64,000 bases of DNA from Inia geoffrensis (GCA_036417435.1 CM070913.1:2594680-2658679), one strand, 5' to 3'. Positions 37,623-51,562 are shown, counted from the first letter of the stretch. A program made the numbers and translations. Notes: generated by a model from the sequence alone, not told the origin.

Positions 37623-38966
37623 CAGTACATCAACACTAACCCATGCCCTCTAACGTACGCCAACCCTAAGCCATTGCCGTACCCTAACCTGTACCCTAAT
37701 CAATCCCCATTCCCTAACCCTAACCCTAACCCTAACCCTTAACGTGACCCTCTTCCGAGGCCTTACCCTCACCCGTGCCCTAATCGTAAGCAGTACACTA
37801 ACACTAACTAGTGACCTCACACGTACGCTAAAACTTAAGTGTTGTGGTACCCTAAACTGTGCCCTAATATCTCCCCATTCCCTAACCCTAACCCTAACAC
37901 GAATTCTATCCCTGACCCTCACCCGAAACCTTACCCTCACCCGTGCCCTAATCTTAACCAGGACACCAACACTAACTTGTGCCCTCACACGTACGCTAAC
38001 CCTTAATCGTTGTCGTACCCTAAACTGTACCCTAATCCCTCCCCATTCCCTAACCCTAACCCTAACCCGAATCCTAACCCTGACCCTCACCTGAAGCCTT
38101 ACCCTCACCCGTGCCCTAATCTTAACCGGGACACTAACACTAACCCTTGCCCTTACACGAACGCTAACCCTTAAGCACTGTCGTACCCTAAGCTGTATCC
38201 TAATCCCTCTGCATTCCTTAACCCTAACCCTAACCCGAATCATAACCCTGACCCTCACCCGAAGCCTTACCCTCACCCGTGCCCTAATCTTAACCAGGCC
38301 ACCAACACTAACTCGTGCCCTCACACGTACGCTAAACCTTAAGCGTTGTCGTACCCTAAATTGTACCCTAATCCCTCCCCATTCCTTAAACCTAACCCTA
38401 ACCCCATCCCTAAACCTGACCCACTTCCTATGCCCTACCCTAACCAATGCCCTAATCTTAACCAGTACACAAACACTAACTCATGCCCTCAAACGTACGC
38501 TAACCCTTAAGCATTGTCGTACCCTATCCTTTACCCTAATCCCTCACCATTCCGTAACCCTAACCTTAAGCGAAACCCTGAACGTGACCCTTTTCCGAGG
38601 CCTTACCCTCATCGGTGCCGTTGTCTTAACCAGTACACCAACACTAACTCGTGCCCTCACACTTACGCTAACCCTTAAGCATTGTCGTACCCTAACCTGT
38701 ACCCTAATCCCTCTCATTTCCCTAAACCTAACCCTAACCCGAATCCTAACCCTGACCCACACCCGAAGCTTTACCCTCACCCGTGCCCTAATCTTAACCA
38801 GGACACCAAGACTAACTCGTGCCTTCAAACGTACGCTAACGCTAAACCGCAGCGGTACCCTAACCTGTACCCTAATCCCTCTCAATTCCCTAACCCTAAC
38901 CCTAACCTGAAACCTAACCATGACACTCACTCGGAACTTTACCCTCACCCGTATCCTAATTTTAAC
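37623..38966 (+). repeat. HOR unit 30, complete ABCDEFGH (1344 bp), beta first unit
   Basis: Matches unit 22, including AACCTTAAGCG in F and CGTATCC in H. Confidence 0.9.
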
Positions 38967-40142
38967 CAGTACATCAACACTAACCCATGCCCTCTAACTT
39001 ACGCCAACCCTAAGCCATTTCCCTACCCTAACCTGTACCCTAATCAATCCCCATTCCCTAACCCTAACCCTAACCATAACCCTTAACGTGACCCTCTTCC
39101 GAGGCCTTACCCTCACCCATGCCCTAATCGTAAGCAGTACACTAACACTAACTAGTGACCTCACACGTATGCTAAACCTTAAGCGTTGTGGTACCCTAAA
39201 CTGTGCCCTAATATCTCCCCATTCCCTAACCCTAACCCTAACCCGAATTCTATCCCTGACCCTCACCCGAAACCTTACCCTCACCAGTGCCCTAATCTTA
39301 ACCAGGACACCAACACTAACTTGTGCCCCCACACGTACGCTAACCCTTAATCGTTGTCGTACCCTAAATTGTACCCTAATCCCTCCCCATTACCTAACCC
39401 TAACCCTAACCCGAATCCTAACCCTGACCCTCACCTGAAGCCTTACCCTCACCCGTGCCCTAATCTTAACCAGGACACCAACACTAACTCGTGCCCTCAC
39501 AGGTACGCTAAACCTTAAGCGTTGTCGTACCCTAAATTGTACCCTAAACCCTCCCCATTCCTTAACCCTAACCCTAACCCCATCCCTTAACCTGACCCAC
39601 TTCCGATGCCCTACCCTAACCAATGCCCTAATCTTAACCAGTACACAAACACTAACTCATGCCCTCAAACATATGCTAACCCTTAAGCATTGTCGTACCC
39701 TATCCTGTACCCTAATCCCTCCCCATTCCCTAACCCTAACCCTAAGCGAAACCCTGAACGTGACCCTTTTCCGAGGCCTTACCCTCATCGGTGCCGTTGT
39801 CTTAAACAGTACACCAACACTAACTCGTGCCCTCACACTTACACTAACCCTTAAGCATTGTCGTACCCTAACCTGTACCCTAATCCCTCTCCATTCCCTA
39901 ACCCTAACCCTAACCCGAATCCTAACCCTGAGCCTCACCCGAAGCCTTACCCTCACCCGTGCCCTAATCTTAACCAGGACACCAAGACTAACTCGTGCCC
40001 TCAAACGTACGCTAACACTAAACCGCACCGGTACCCTAAACTGTACCCTAATCCCTCTCCATTCCCTAACCCTAACCCTAACCTGGAACCTAACCATGAC
40101 ACTCATCCGAAACTTTACCCTCACCCGTGTCCTAATTTTAAC
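38967..40142 (+). repeat. HOR unit 31, seven monomers AB[C/D]EFGH (1176 bp), beta second unit
   Basis: Matches unit 23. Private change: CTCACCCATGCCC near 39112 in the A tail. Confidence 0.9.
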
Positions 40143-41485
40143 CAGTACATCAACACTAACCCATGCCCTCTAAAGTACGCCAACCCTAAGCCATTGCCGT
40201 ACCCTAACCTGTACCCTAATCAATCCCCATTCCCTAACCCTAACCCTAACCCTAACCCTTAACGTGACCCTCTTTCGAGGCCTTACCCTCACCCGTTCCC
40301 TAATCGTAAGCAGTACACTAACACTAACTAGTGACCTCACACGTATGCTAAACCTTAAGCGTTGTGGTACCCTAAACTGTGCCCTAATATCTCCCCATTC
40401 CCTAACCCTAACCCTAACCCGAATCCTAACCCTGACCCTCACCCGAAGCCTTACCCTCACCCATGCCCTAATCTTAACCAGGACACTAACACTAACCCTT
40501 GCCCTCACACGAACGCTACCCTTAAGCACTGTCGTACCCTAAGCTGTACCCTAATCCCTCTGCATTCCTTAACCCTAACCCTAACCCGAATCCTAACCCT
40601 GACCCTCACCCGAAGCCTTACCCTCACCCGTGCCCTAATGTTAACCAGGACACCAACACTAACTCGTGCCCTCACACGTACGCTAAACCTTAAGCGTTGT
40701 CGTACCCTAAATTGTACCCTAATCCCTCCCCATTCCTTAACCCTAACCCTAACCCCATCCCTAAACCTGACCCACTTCCGATGCCCTACCCTAACCAATG
40801 CCCTAATCTTAACCAGTACACAAACACTAACTCATGCCCTCAAACGTACGCTAACCCTTAAGCATTGTCGTACACTATCCTGTACCCTAATCCCTCCCCA
40901 TTCCCTAACCCTAACCCTAAGCGAAACCCTGAACATGACCCTTTTCCGAGGCCTTACCCTCATCGGTACCGTTGTCTTAACCAGTACACCAACACTAACT
41001 CGTGCCCTCACACTTACGCTAACCCTTAAGCATTGTCGTACCCTAACCTGTACCCTAATCCCTCTCCATTCCCTAACCCTAAACCTAACCCGAATCCTAA
41101 CCCTGACCCTCACCCGAAGCGTTACCCTCACCCGTGCCCTAATCTTAACCAGGACACCAAGACTAACTCGTGCCCTCACACGAAAGCTAACCCTTAAGCA
41201 TTGTCGTACCCTAACCTGTACCCTAATGCCTCTCATTTCCCTAAACCTAACCCTAACCCGAATCCTAACCCTGACCCACACCCGAAGCTTTACCCTCAGC
41301 CGTGCCCTAATCTTAACCAGGACACCAAGACTAACTCGTGCCTTCAAACGTACGCTAACGCTAAACCGCAGCGGTAACCTAACATGTACCCTAATCCCTC
41401 TCCATTCCCTAACCCTAACCCTAACCTGAAACCTAACCATGACACTCACCCGAAACTTTACCCTCACCCGTGTCCTAATTTTAAC
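40143..41485 (+). repeat. HOR unit 32, eight monomers A[B/C]DEFG[H/G]H (1343 bp), beta third unit
   Basis: Matches unit 24, with CATGCCCTCTAAAG and CACCCATGCC. Confidence 0.9.
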
Positions 41486-42828
41486 CAGTACATCAACACT
41501 AACCCATGCCCTCTAACGTACGCCAACCCTAAGCCATTGCCGTACCCTAACCTGTACCCTAATCAATCCCCATTCCCTAACCCTAACCCTAACCCTAACC
41601 CTTAACGTGACCCTCTTCCGAGGCCTTACCCTCACCCGTGCCCTAATCGTAAGCAGTACACTAACACTAACTAGTGACCTCACACGTACGCTAAAACTTA
41701 AGTGTTGTGGTACCCTAAACTGTGCCCTAATATCTCCCCATTCCCTAACCCTAACCCTAACACGAATTCTATCCCTGACCCTCACCCGAAACCTTACCCT
41801 CACCCGTGCCCTAATCTTAACCAGGACACCAACACTAACTTGTGCCCTCACACGTACGCTAACCCTTAATCGTTGTCGTACACTAAACTGTACCCTAATC
41901 CCTCCCCATTCCCTAACCCTAACCCTAACCCGAATCCTAACCCTGACCCTCACCTGAAGCCTTACCCTCACCCGTGCCCTAATCTTAACCGGGACACTAA
42001 CACTAACCCTTGCCCTTACACGAACGCTAACCCTTAAGCACTGTCGTACCCTAAGCTGTATCCTAATCCCTCTGCATTCCTTAACCCTAACCCTAACCCG
42101 AATCATAACCCTGACCCTCACCCGAAGCCTTACCCTCACCCGTGCCCTAATCTTAACCAGGCCACCAACACTAACTCGTGCCCTCACACGTACGCTAAAC
42201 CTTAAGCGTTGTCGTACCCTAAATTGTACCCTAATCCCTCCCCATTCCTTAAACCTAACCCTAACCCCATCCCTAAACCTGACCCACTTCCTATGCCCTA
42301 CCCTAACCAATGCCCTAATCTTAACCAGTACACAAACACTGACTCATGCCCTCAAACGTACGCTAACCCTTAAGCATTGTCGTACCCTATCCTTTACCCT
42401 AATCCCTCCCCATTCCCTAACCCTAACCCTAAGCGAAACCCTGAACGTGACCCTTTTCCAAGTCCTTACCCTCATCGGTGCCGTTGTCTTAACCAGTACC
42501 CAACACTAACTCGTGCCCTCACACTTACGCTAACCCTTAAGCATTGTCATACCCTAACCTGTACCCTAATCCCTCTCCATTCCCTAACCCTAACCCTAAC
42601 CCGAATCCTAACCCTGACCCTCACCCGAAGCCTTACCCTCACCCGTGCCCTAATCTTAACCAGGACACCAAGACTAACTCGTGCCCTGACACGTACGCTA
42701 ACACTAAACCGCAACGGTACCCTAACCTGTACCCTAATCCCTCTCCATTCCCTAACCCTAACCCTAACCTGAAACCTAACCATGACACTCACCCGATACT
42801 TTACCCTCACCCGTGTCCTAATTTTAAC
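41486..42828 (+). repeat. HOR unit 33, complete ABCDEFGH (1343 bp), alpha first unit
   Basis: GTCGTACACTAAAC in C and the G-head deletion at 42494. Private changes are CACTGACTCATGCC and TTTTCCAAGTCC in F. Confidence 0.9.
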
Positions 42829-45011
42829 CAGTACATCAACACTAACCCATGCCCTCTAACGTACGCCAAACCTAAGCCATTGCCGTACGCTAACCTGTAC
42901 CCTAATCAATCCCCATTCCCTAACCCTAACCCTAACCCTAACCCTTAACGTGACCCTCTTCCGAGGCCTTACCCTCACCCGTGCCCTAATCGTAAGCAGT
43001 ACACTAACACTAACTAGTGACCTCACACGTATGCTAAACCTTAAGCGTTGTGGTACCCTAAACTGTGCCCTAATATCTCCCCATTCCCTAACCCTAACCT
43101 TAACCCGAATTCTATCCCTGACCCTCACCCGAAACCTTACCCTCACCAGTGCCCTAATCTTAACCAGGACACCAACACTAACTTGTGCCCCCACACGTAC
43201 GCTAACCCTTAATCGTTGTCGTACCCTAAATTGTACCCTAATCCCTCCCCATTACCTAACCCTAACCCTAACCCGAATCCTAACCCTGACCCTCACCTGA
43301 AGCCTTACCCTCACCCGTGCCCTAATCTTAACCAGGACACCAACACTAACTCGTGCCCTCACAGGTACGCTAAACCTTAAGCGTTGTCGTACCCTAAATT
43401 GTACCCTAAACCCTCCCCATTCCTTAACCCTAACCCTAACCCCATCCCTTAACCTGACCCACTTCCGATGCCCTACCCTAACCAATGCCCTAATCTTAAC
43501 CAGTACACAAACACTAACTCATGCCCTCAAACATATGCTAACCCTTAAGCATTGTCGTACCCTATCCTGTACCCTAATCCCTCCCCATTCCCTAACCCTA
43601 ACCCTAAGCGAAACCCTGAACGTGACCCTTTTCCGAGGCCTTACCCTCATCGGTGCCGTTGTCTTAAACAGTACACCAACACTAACTCGTGCCCTCACAC
43701 TTACACTAACCCTTAAGCATTGTCGTACCCTAACCTGTACCCTAATCCCTCTCCATTCCCTAACCCTAACCCTAACCCGAATCCTAACCCTGAGCCTCAC
43801 CCGAAGCCTTACCCTCACCCGTGCCCTAATCTTAACCAGGACACCAAGACTAACTCGTGCCCTCAAACGTACGCTAACACTAAACCGCACCGGTACCCTA
43901 AACTGTACCCTAATCCCTCTCCATTCCCTAACCCTAACCCTAACCCGAATCCTAACCCTGACCCTCACCCGAAGCCTTACCCTCAGCTATGCCCTAATCT
44001 TAACCAGGACACTAACACTAACCTTTGCCCTCACACGAACGCTACCCTTAAGCACTGTCGTACCCTAAGCTGTACCCTAATCCCTCTGCATTCCTTAACC
44101 CTAACCCTAACCCGAATCCTAACCCTGACCCTCACCCGAAACCTTACCCTCACCCGTGCCCTAATGTTAACCAGGACACCAACACTAACTCGTGCCCTCA
44201 CACGTACGCTAAACCTTAAGCGTTGTCGTACCCTAAATTGTACCCTAATCCCTCCCCATTCCTTAACCCTAACCCTAACCCCATCCCTAAACCTGACCCA
44301 CTTCCGATGCCCTACCCTAACCAATGCCCTAATCTTAACCAGTACACAAACACTAACTCATGCCCTCAAACGTACGCTAACCCTTAAGCATTGTCGTACA
44401 CTATCCTGTACCCTAATCCCTCCCCATTCCCTAACCCTAACCCTAAGCGAAACCCTGAACATGACCCTTTTCCGAGGCCTTACCCTCATCGGTACCGTTG
44501 TCTTAACCAGTACACCAACACTAACTCGTGCCCTCACACTTACGCTAACCCTTAAGCATTGTCGTACCCTAACCTGTACCCTAATCCCTCTCCATTCCCT
44601 AACCCTAACCCTAACCCGAATCCTAACCCTGACCCTCACCCGAAGCGTTACCCTCACCCGTGCCCTAATCTTAACCAGGACACCAAGTCTAACTCGTGCC
44701 CTCACACGAAAGCTAACCCTTAAGCATTGTCGTACCCTAACCTGTACCCTAATGCCTCTCATTTCCCTAAACCTAACCCTAACCCGAATCCTAACCCTGA
44801 CCCACACCCGAAGCTTTACCCTCAGCCGTGCCCTAATCTTAACCAGGACACCAAGACTAACTCGTGCCTTCAAACGTACGCTAAAGCTAAACCGCAGCGG
44901 TAACCTAACATGTACCCTAATCCCTCTCCATTCCCTAACCCTAACCCTAACCTGAAACCTAACCATGACACTCACCCGAAAATTTACCCTCACCCGTGTC
45001 CTAATTTTAAC
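42829..45011 (+). repeat. HOR unit 34, fused 13-monomer unit AB[C/D]EFG[H/C]DEFG[H/G]H (2183 bp)
   Basis: Monomer starts: 42829, 42997, 43165, 43333, 43501, 43669, 43837, 44005, 44172, 44340, 44508, 44676 and 44844. The H head at 43837 runs straight into the tail normally found before D (CTCAGCTATGCC, alpha-like), so the A boundary is missing here. Confidence 0.88.
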
Positions 45012-46355
45012 CAGTACATCAACACTAACCCATGCCCTCTAACGTACGCCAACCCTAAGCCATTGCCGTACCCTAACCTGTACCCTAATCAATCCCCATT
45101 CCCTAACCCTAACCCTAACCCTAACCCTTAACGTGACCCTCTTCCGAGGCCTTACCCTCACCCGTGCCCTAATCGTAAGCAGTACACTAACACTAACTAG
45201 TGACCTCACACGTACGCTAAAACTTAAGTGTTGTGGTACCCTAAACTGTGCCCTAATATCTCCCCATTCCCTAACCCTAACCCTAACACGAATTCTATCC
45301 CTGACCCTCACCCGAAACCTTACCCTCACCCGTGCCCTAATCTTAACCAGGACACCAACACTAACTTGTGCCCTCACACGTACGCTAACCCTTAATCGTT
45401 GTCGTACCCTAAACTGTACCCTAATCCCCCCCCATTCCCTAACCCTAACCCTAACCCGAATCCTAACCCTGACCCTCACCTGAAGCCTTACCCTCACCCG
45501 TGCCCTAATCTTAACCGGGACACTAACACTAACCCTTGCCCTTACACGAACGCTAACCCTTAAGCACTGTCGTACCCTAAGCTGTATCCTAATCCCTCTG
45601 CATTCCTTAACCCTAACCCTAACCCGAATCATAACCCTGACCCTCACCCGAAGCCTTACCCTCACCCGTGCCCTAATCTTAACCAGGCCACCAACACTAA
45701 CTCGTGCCCTCACACGTACGCTAAACCTTAAGCGTTGTCGTACCCTAAATTGTACCCTAATCCCTCCCCATTCCTTAAACCTAACCCTAACCCCATCCCT
45801 AAACCTGACCCACTTCCTATGCCCTACCCTAACCAATGCCCTAATCTTAACCAGTACACAAACACTAACTCATGCCCTCAAACGTACGCTAACCCTTAAG
45901 CATTGTCGTACCCTATCCTTTACCCTAATCCCTCACCATTCCGTAACCCTAACCCTAAGCGAAACCCTGAACGTGACCCTTTTCCGAGGCCTTACCCTCA
46001 TCGGTGCCCTTGTCTTAACCAGTACACCAACACTAACTCGTGCCCTCACACTTACGCTAACCCTTAAGCATTGTCGTACCCTAACCTGTACCCTAATCCC
46101 TCTCATTTCCCTAAACCTAACCCTAACCCGAATCCTAACCCTGACCCACACCCGAAGCTTTACCCTCACCCGTGCCCTAATCTTAACCAGGACACCAAGA
46201 CTAACTCGTGCCTTCAAACGTACGCTAACGCTAAACCGCAGCGGTACCCTAACCTGTACCCTAATCCCTCTCAATTCCCTAACCCTAACCCTAACCTGAA
46301 ACCTAACCATGACACTCACTCGGAACTTTACCCTCACCCGTGTCCTAATTTTAAC
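45012..46355 (+). repeat. HOR unit 35, complete ABCDEFGH (1344 bp), beta-like first unit
   Basis: Follows an alpha block and has the beta form of C, so the alternation continues up to here. Private changes are AATCCCCCCCCATT near 45427 (a run of eight C) and GTGCCCTTGTC in F. What follows is no longer a second-unit type. Confidence 0.9.
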
Positions 46356-47531
46356 CAGTACATCAACACTAACCCATGCCCTCTAACTTACGCCAACCCT
46401 AAGCCATTTCCCTACCCTAACCTGTACCCTAATCAATCCCCATTCCCTAACCCTAACCCTAACCGTAACCATTAACGTGACCCTCTTCCGAGGCCATACC
46501 CTCACCCGTGCCCTAATCGTAAGCAGTACACTACAACTAACTAGTGACCTCACACGTACGCTAAACCTTAAGTGTTGTGGTACCCAAAACTGTGCCCTAA
46601 TATCGCCCCATTCCCTAACCCTAACCCTAACCCGAATTCTATCCCTGACCCTCACCCGAAACCTTACCCTCACCCGTGCCCTAATCTTAACCAGGACACC
46701 AACACTATCTTGTGCCCTCACACGTACGCTAACCCTTAATCGTTGTCGTACCCTAAACTGTACCCTAATCCCTCCCCATTCCCTAACCCTAACCCTAACC
46801 CGAATCCTAACCGTGACCCTCACCTGAAGCCTTACCCTCACCCGTGCCCTTAACTTAACCAGGACACTAACACTAACCCTTGCCCTCACACGAACGCTAA
46901 CCCATAAGCACTGTCGTACCCTAAGCTGTACCCTAATCCCTCTGCATTCCTCAACCCTAACCCTCACCCCATCCCTAAACCTGACCCACTTCCGATGCCC
47001 TACCCTAACCAATGCCCTAATCTTAACCAGTACACAAACACTAACTCATGCCCTCAAACGTACGCTAACCCTTAAGCATTGTTGTACCCTATCCTGTACC
47101 CTAATCCCTTTCCATTCCCTAACCCTAACCCTAAGCGAAACCCTGAACGTGACCCTTTTCCGAGGCCTTACCCTCATCGGTGCCGTTGTCTTAACCAGTA
47201 CACCAACACTAACTCGTGCCCTCACACTTACGCTAACCCTTAAGCATTGTCGTACCCTAACCTGTACCCTAATCCCTCTCCATTCCCTAACCCTAACCCT
47301 AACCCGAATCCTAACCCTGACCCTCACCCGAACCCCTACCCTCACCCGTGCCCTAATCTTAACCAGGACACCAAGACAAACTCGTGCCCTCAAACGTACG
47401 CTAACACTAAACCGCAGCGGTACCCTAACCTGTACCCTAATCCCTCTCCATTCCCTAACCCTAACCCTAACCTGAAACCTAACCATGACACTCACCCGAA
47501 ACTTTACCCTCACCCGTGTCCTAATTTTAAC
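46356..47531 (+). repeat. HOR unit 36, seven monomers ABC[D/E]FGH (1176 bp)
   Basis: Third copy of the unit 2 and unit 9 type, with the D/E junction in the monomer at 46860. Private changes are ACTACAACTAACTAG in B, GAGGCCATACCC in A and ACCCTCACCCC in the fused tail. Confidence 0.9.
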
Positions 47532-48371
47532 CAGTACATCAACACTAACCCATGCCCTCTAACGTACGCCAACCCTAAGCCATTGCCGTACCCTAACATG
47601 TACCCTAATCAATCCCCATTCCCTAACCCTAACCCTAACCCTAACCCTTAACGTGACCCTCTTCCGAGGCCTTACCCTCACCCGTGCCCTAATCGTAAGC
47701 AGTACACTAACACTAACTAGTGACCTCACACTTACGCTAAACCTTAAGCGTTGTGGTACCCTAAACTGTGCCCTAATATCTCCCCATTCCTTAACCCTAA
47801 CCCTAACCCCATCCCTAAACCTGACCCACTTAGGATGCCGTACACTAACCAATGCCCTAATCTTAACCAGTACACAAACACTAACTCATGCCCTCAAACG
47901 TACGCTAACCCTTAAGCATGGTCGTACCCTATCCTGTACCCTAATCCCTCCACATTCCCTAACCCTAACCCTAAGCGAAACCCTGAACGTGACCCTTTCC
48001 CTAGGCCTTACCCTCATCGGTGCCGTTGTCTTAACCAATACACCAACACTAACTCGTGCCCTCACACTTACGCTAACCCTTAAGCATTGTCGTACCCTAA
48101 CCTGTACCCTAATCCCACTCCATTCCCCAACGCTATCCCTAACCCGAATCCTAACCCTGACCCTCACCCGAAGCCTTACCCTCACCCGTGCCCTAATCTT
48201 AACCAGGACACCAAGACTAACTCGTGCCCTCACACGTACGCTAACACTAAACCGCAGCGGTACCCTAACCTGTACCCGAATCCCTCTCCATTCCCTAACC
48301 CTAACCCTAACCTGAAACCTAACCATGACACTAACCCGAAACTTTACCCTCACCCGTGTCCTAATTTTAAC
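47532..48371 (+). repeat. HOR unit 37, five monomers A[B/E]FGH (840 bp)
   Basis: A and the B head match unit 10 (offset 35937). From the E tail onward it matches unit 12 (offset 33083), with AAGCATGGTCG and CCAATACACC. The junction is near 47800. Confidence 0.9.
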
Positions 48372-49714
48372 CAGTACATAAACACTAACCCATGCCCTCT
48401 AATGTACGCCAACCCTAAGCCATTGCCGTACACTAACCTGTACCCTAATCAATCCCCATTCCCTAACCCTAACCCTAACCCTAACCCTTAACGTGACCCT
48501 CTTCCGAAGCCTTACCCTCACCCGTGCCCTAATCGTAAGCAGTACAGTAACACTAACTAGTGACCTCACACGTACGCTAAACCTTAAGCGTTGTCGTACC
48601 CTAAACTGTGCCCTAATATCTCCCCATTCCCTAACCCTAACCCTATCCCGAATTCTATCCCTGACCCTCACCCGAAACCTTACCCTCACCCGTGCCCTTA
48701 TCTTAACCAGGACACCAACACTAACTTGTACCCTCACACGTATGCTGACCCTTAATCGTTGTCGTACCCTAAACTGTACCCTAATCCCTCCCCATTCCCT
48801 AACCCTAACCCTAACCCGAATCCTAACCCTGACCCTCACCTGAAGCCTTACCCTCACCCGTGCCCTAATCTTAACCAGGACACTAACACTAACCCTTGCC
48901 CTCACACGAACGCTAACCCTTAAGCACTGTCGTACCCTAAGCTGTAACCTAATCCCTCTGCATTCCTTAACCCTAAGCCTTACCCGAATCCTAACCCTGA
49001 CCCTCACCCGAAGCCTTACCCTCACCCGTGCCCTAATCTTAACCAGAACACCAACACTAACTCGTGCCCTCACACGTACGCTAAACCTTAAGCGTTGTCG
49101 TACCTTAAATTGTACCCTAATCCCTCCCCATTCCTTAACCCTAACCCTAACCCCATCCCTAAACCTGACCCACTTCCGATGCCCTACCCTAACCAATGCC
49201 CTAATCTTAACCAGTACACAAACACTAACTCATGCCCTCAAACGTACCCTAACCCTTAAGCATTGTCATATCCTATCCTGTACCCTAATCCCTCCCCATT
49301 CCCTAACCCTAACCCTAAGCGAAACCCTGAACGTGACCCTTTTCCGAGTCCTTACCCTCATCGGTGCCGTTGTCTTAACCAGTACCCAACACTAACTCGT
49401 GCCCTCACACTTACGCTAACCCTTAAGCATTGTCATACCCTAACCTGTACCCTAATCCCTCTCCATTCCCTAACCCTAACCCTAACCCGAATCCTAACCC
49501 TGACCCTCACCCGAAGCCTTACCCTCACCCGTGCCCTAATCTTAACCAGGACACCAAGACTAACTCGTGCCCTGACACGTACGCTAACACTAAACCGCAA
49601 CGGTACCCTAACCTGTACCCTAATCCCTCTCCATTCCCTAACCCTAACCCTAACCTGAAACCTAACCATGACACTCACCCGATACTTTACCCTCACCCGT
49701 GTCCTAATTTTAAC
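48372..49714 (+). repeat. HOR unit 38, complete ABCDEFGH (1343 bp)
   Basis: Unit 13 type: CTAATGTACGCC, the G-head deletion at 49380, CCGCAACGG and ACCCGATAC. Private changes are CAGTACATAAACAC at the A head and CAGTACAGTAACAC at the B head. Confidence 0.9.
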
Positions 49715-51562
49715 CAGTACATCAACACTAACCCATGCCCTCTAAAGTACGCCAACCCTATGCCATTGCCGTACCCTAACCTGTACCCTAATCAATCCCC
49801 ATTCCCTAACCCTAACCCTAACCCTAACCCTTAACGTGACCCTCTTCCGAGGCCTTACCCTCACCCGTGCCCTAATCGTAAGCAGTACACTAACACTAAC
49901 TAGTGACCTCACACGTATGCTAAACCTTAAGCGTTGTGGTACCCTAAACTGTGCCCTAATATCTCCCCATTCCCTAACCCTAACCCTAACCCGAATTCTA
50001 TCCCTGACCCTCACCCGAAACCTTACCCTCACCAGTGCCCTAATCTTAACCAGGACACCAACACTAACTTGTGCCCTCACACGTACGCTAACCCTTAATC
50101 GTTGTCGTACCCTAAATTGTACCCTAATCCCTCCCCATTACCTAACCCTAACCCTAACCCGAATCCTAACCCTGACCCTCACCTGAAGCCTTACCCTCAC
50201 CCGTGCCCTAATCTTAACCAGGACACCAACACTAACTCATGCCCTCACAGGTACGCTAAACCTTAAGCGTTGTCGTACCCTAAATTGTACCCTAAACCCT
50301 CCCCATTCCTTAACCCTAACCCTAACCCCATCCCTTAACCTGACCCACTTCCGAAGCCCTACCCTAACCAATGCCCTAATCTTAACCAGTACACAAACAC
50401 TAACTCATGCCCTCAAACATACGCTAACCCTTAAGCATTGTCGTACCCTATCCTGTACCCTAATCCCTCCCCATTCCCTAACCCTAACCCTAAGCGAAAC
50501 CCTGAACGTGACCCTTTTCCGAGGCCTTACCCTCATCGGTGCCGTTGTCTTAAACAGTACACCAACACTAACTCGTGCCCTCACACTTACACTAACCCTT
50601 AAGCATTGTCGTACCCTAACCTGTACCCTAATCCCTCTCCATTCCCTAACCCTAACCCTAACCCGAATCCTAACCCTGACCCTCACCCGAAGCCTTACCC
50701 TCACCCGTGCCCTAATCTTAACCAGGACACCAAGACTAACTAGTGCCCTCACACGAAAGCTAACCCTTAAGCACTGTCGTACACTAAGCTGTACCCTAAT
50801 CCCTCTGCATTCCTTAACCTTAACCCTAACCCGAATCCTAAACCTGACACTCACCCGAAGCCTTACCCTCACCCGTGCCCTAATCTTAACCAGGACACCA
50901 ACACTAACTCGTGCCCTCACACGTACGCTAAACCTTAAGCGTTGTCGTACCCTAAATTGTACCCTAATCCCTCCCCATTCCTTAACCCTAACCCTAACCC
51001 CATCCCTAAACCTGACCCACTTCTGATGCCCTACCCTAACCAATGCCCTAATCTTAACCAGTACACAAACACTAACTCATGCCCTCAAACGTACGCTAAC
51101 CCTTAAGCATTGTCGTACCCTATCCTGTACCCTAATCCCTCCCCATTCCCTAACCCTAACCCTAAGCGAAACCCTGAACGTGACCCTTTTCCGAGGCCTT
51201 ACCCTCATCGGTGCCGTTGTCTTAACCAGTACACCAACACTAACTCGTGACCTCACACTTACGCTAACCCTTAAGCATTGTCGTACCCTAACCTGTACCC
51301 TAATCCCTCGGCATTCCCTAACCCTATCCTTAACCCGAATCCTAACCCTGACCCTCACCCGAAGCCTTACCCTCACCCGTGCCCTAATCTTAACCAGGAC
51401 ACCAAGACTAACTCGTGCCCTCAAACGTACGCTAACACTAAACCGCAGCGGTACCCTAACCTGTACCCTAATCCCTCTCCATTCCCTAGCCCTAACCCTA
51501 ACCTGAAACCTAACCATGAAACTCACCCGAATCTTTACCCTCACCCGTGTCCTAATTTTAAC
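49715..51562 (+). repeat. HOR unit 39, eleven monomers AB[C/D]EFG[H/D]EFGH (1848 bp)
   Basis: The first seven monomers are the second-unit type. The H head at 50723 (CACACGAAAGC) turns into a D tail (AAGCACTGTCG, CTAAGCTG) and a second E-F-G-H series follows from 50891. One F head has CAAACATACGC, intermediate between two F versions. Confidence 0.87.

Larger units (their letters stand above)
37623..41485 (+). repeat. Third-level block S7, beta version (units 30-32, 3863 bp)
   Basis: Repeats S4 with AACCTTAAGCG, CGTATCCTAATT, ACCATAACCC, CATGCCCTCTAAAG and CACCCATGCC all retained. Confidence 0.88.
41486..45011 (+). repeat. Third-level block S8, alpha version with two-monomer deletion (units 33-34, 3526 bp)
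   Basis: The expected 3862 bp is shortened by 336 bp, exactly two monomers (A and B of the third unit). This is the last block of the regular region. Confidence 0.87.

Noticed and set aside
45427..45434. Run of eight C as a special element
   Set aside because: It is a single-base change (CCCTCCCC to CCCCCCCC) in one C monomer, private to one unit.
46531..46548. Possible small rearrangement in B (ACTACAACTAACTAG)
   Set aside because: Two adjacent base changes with no length change; ordinary private divergence.
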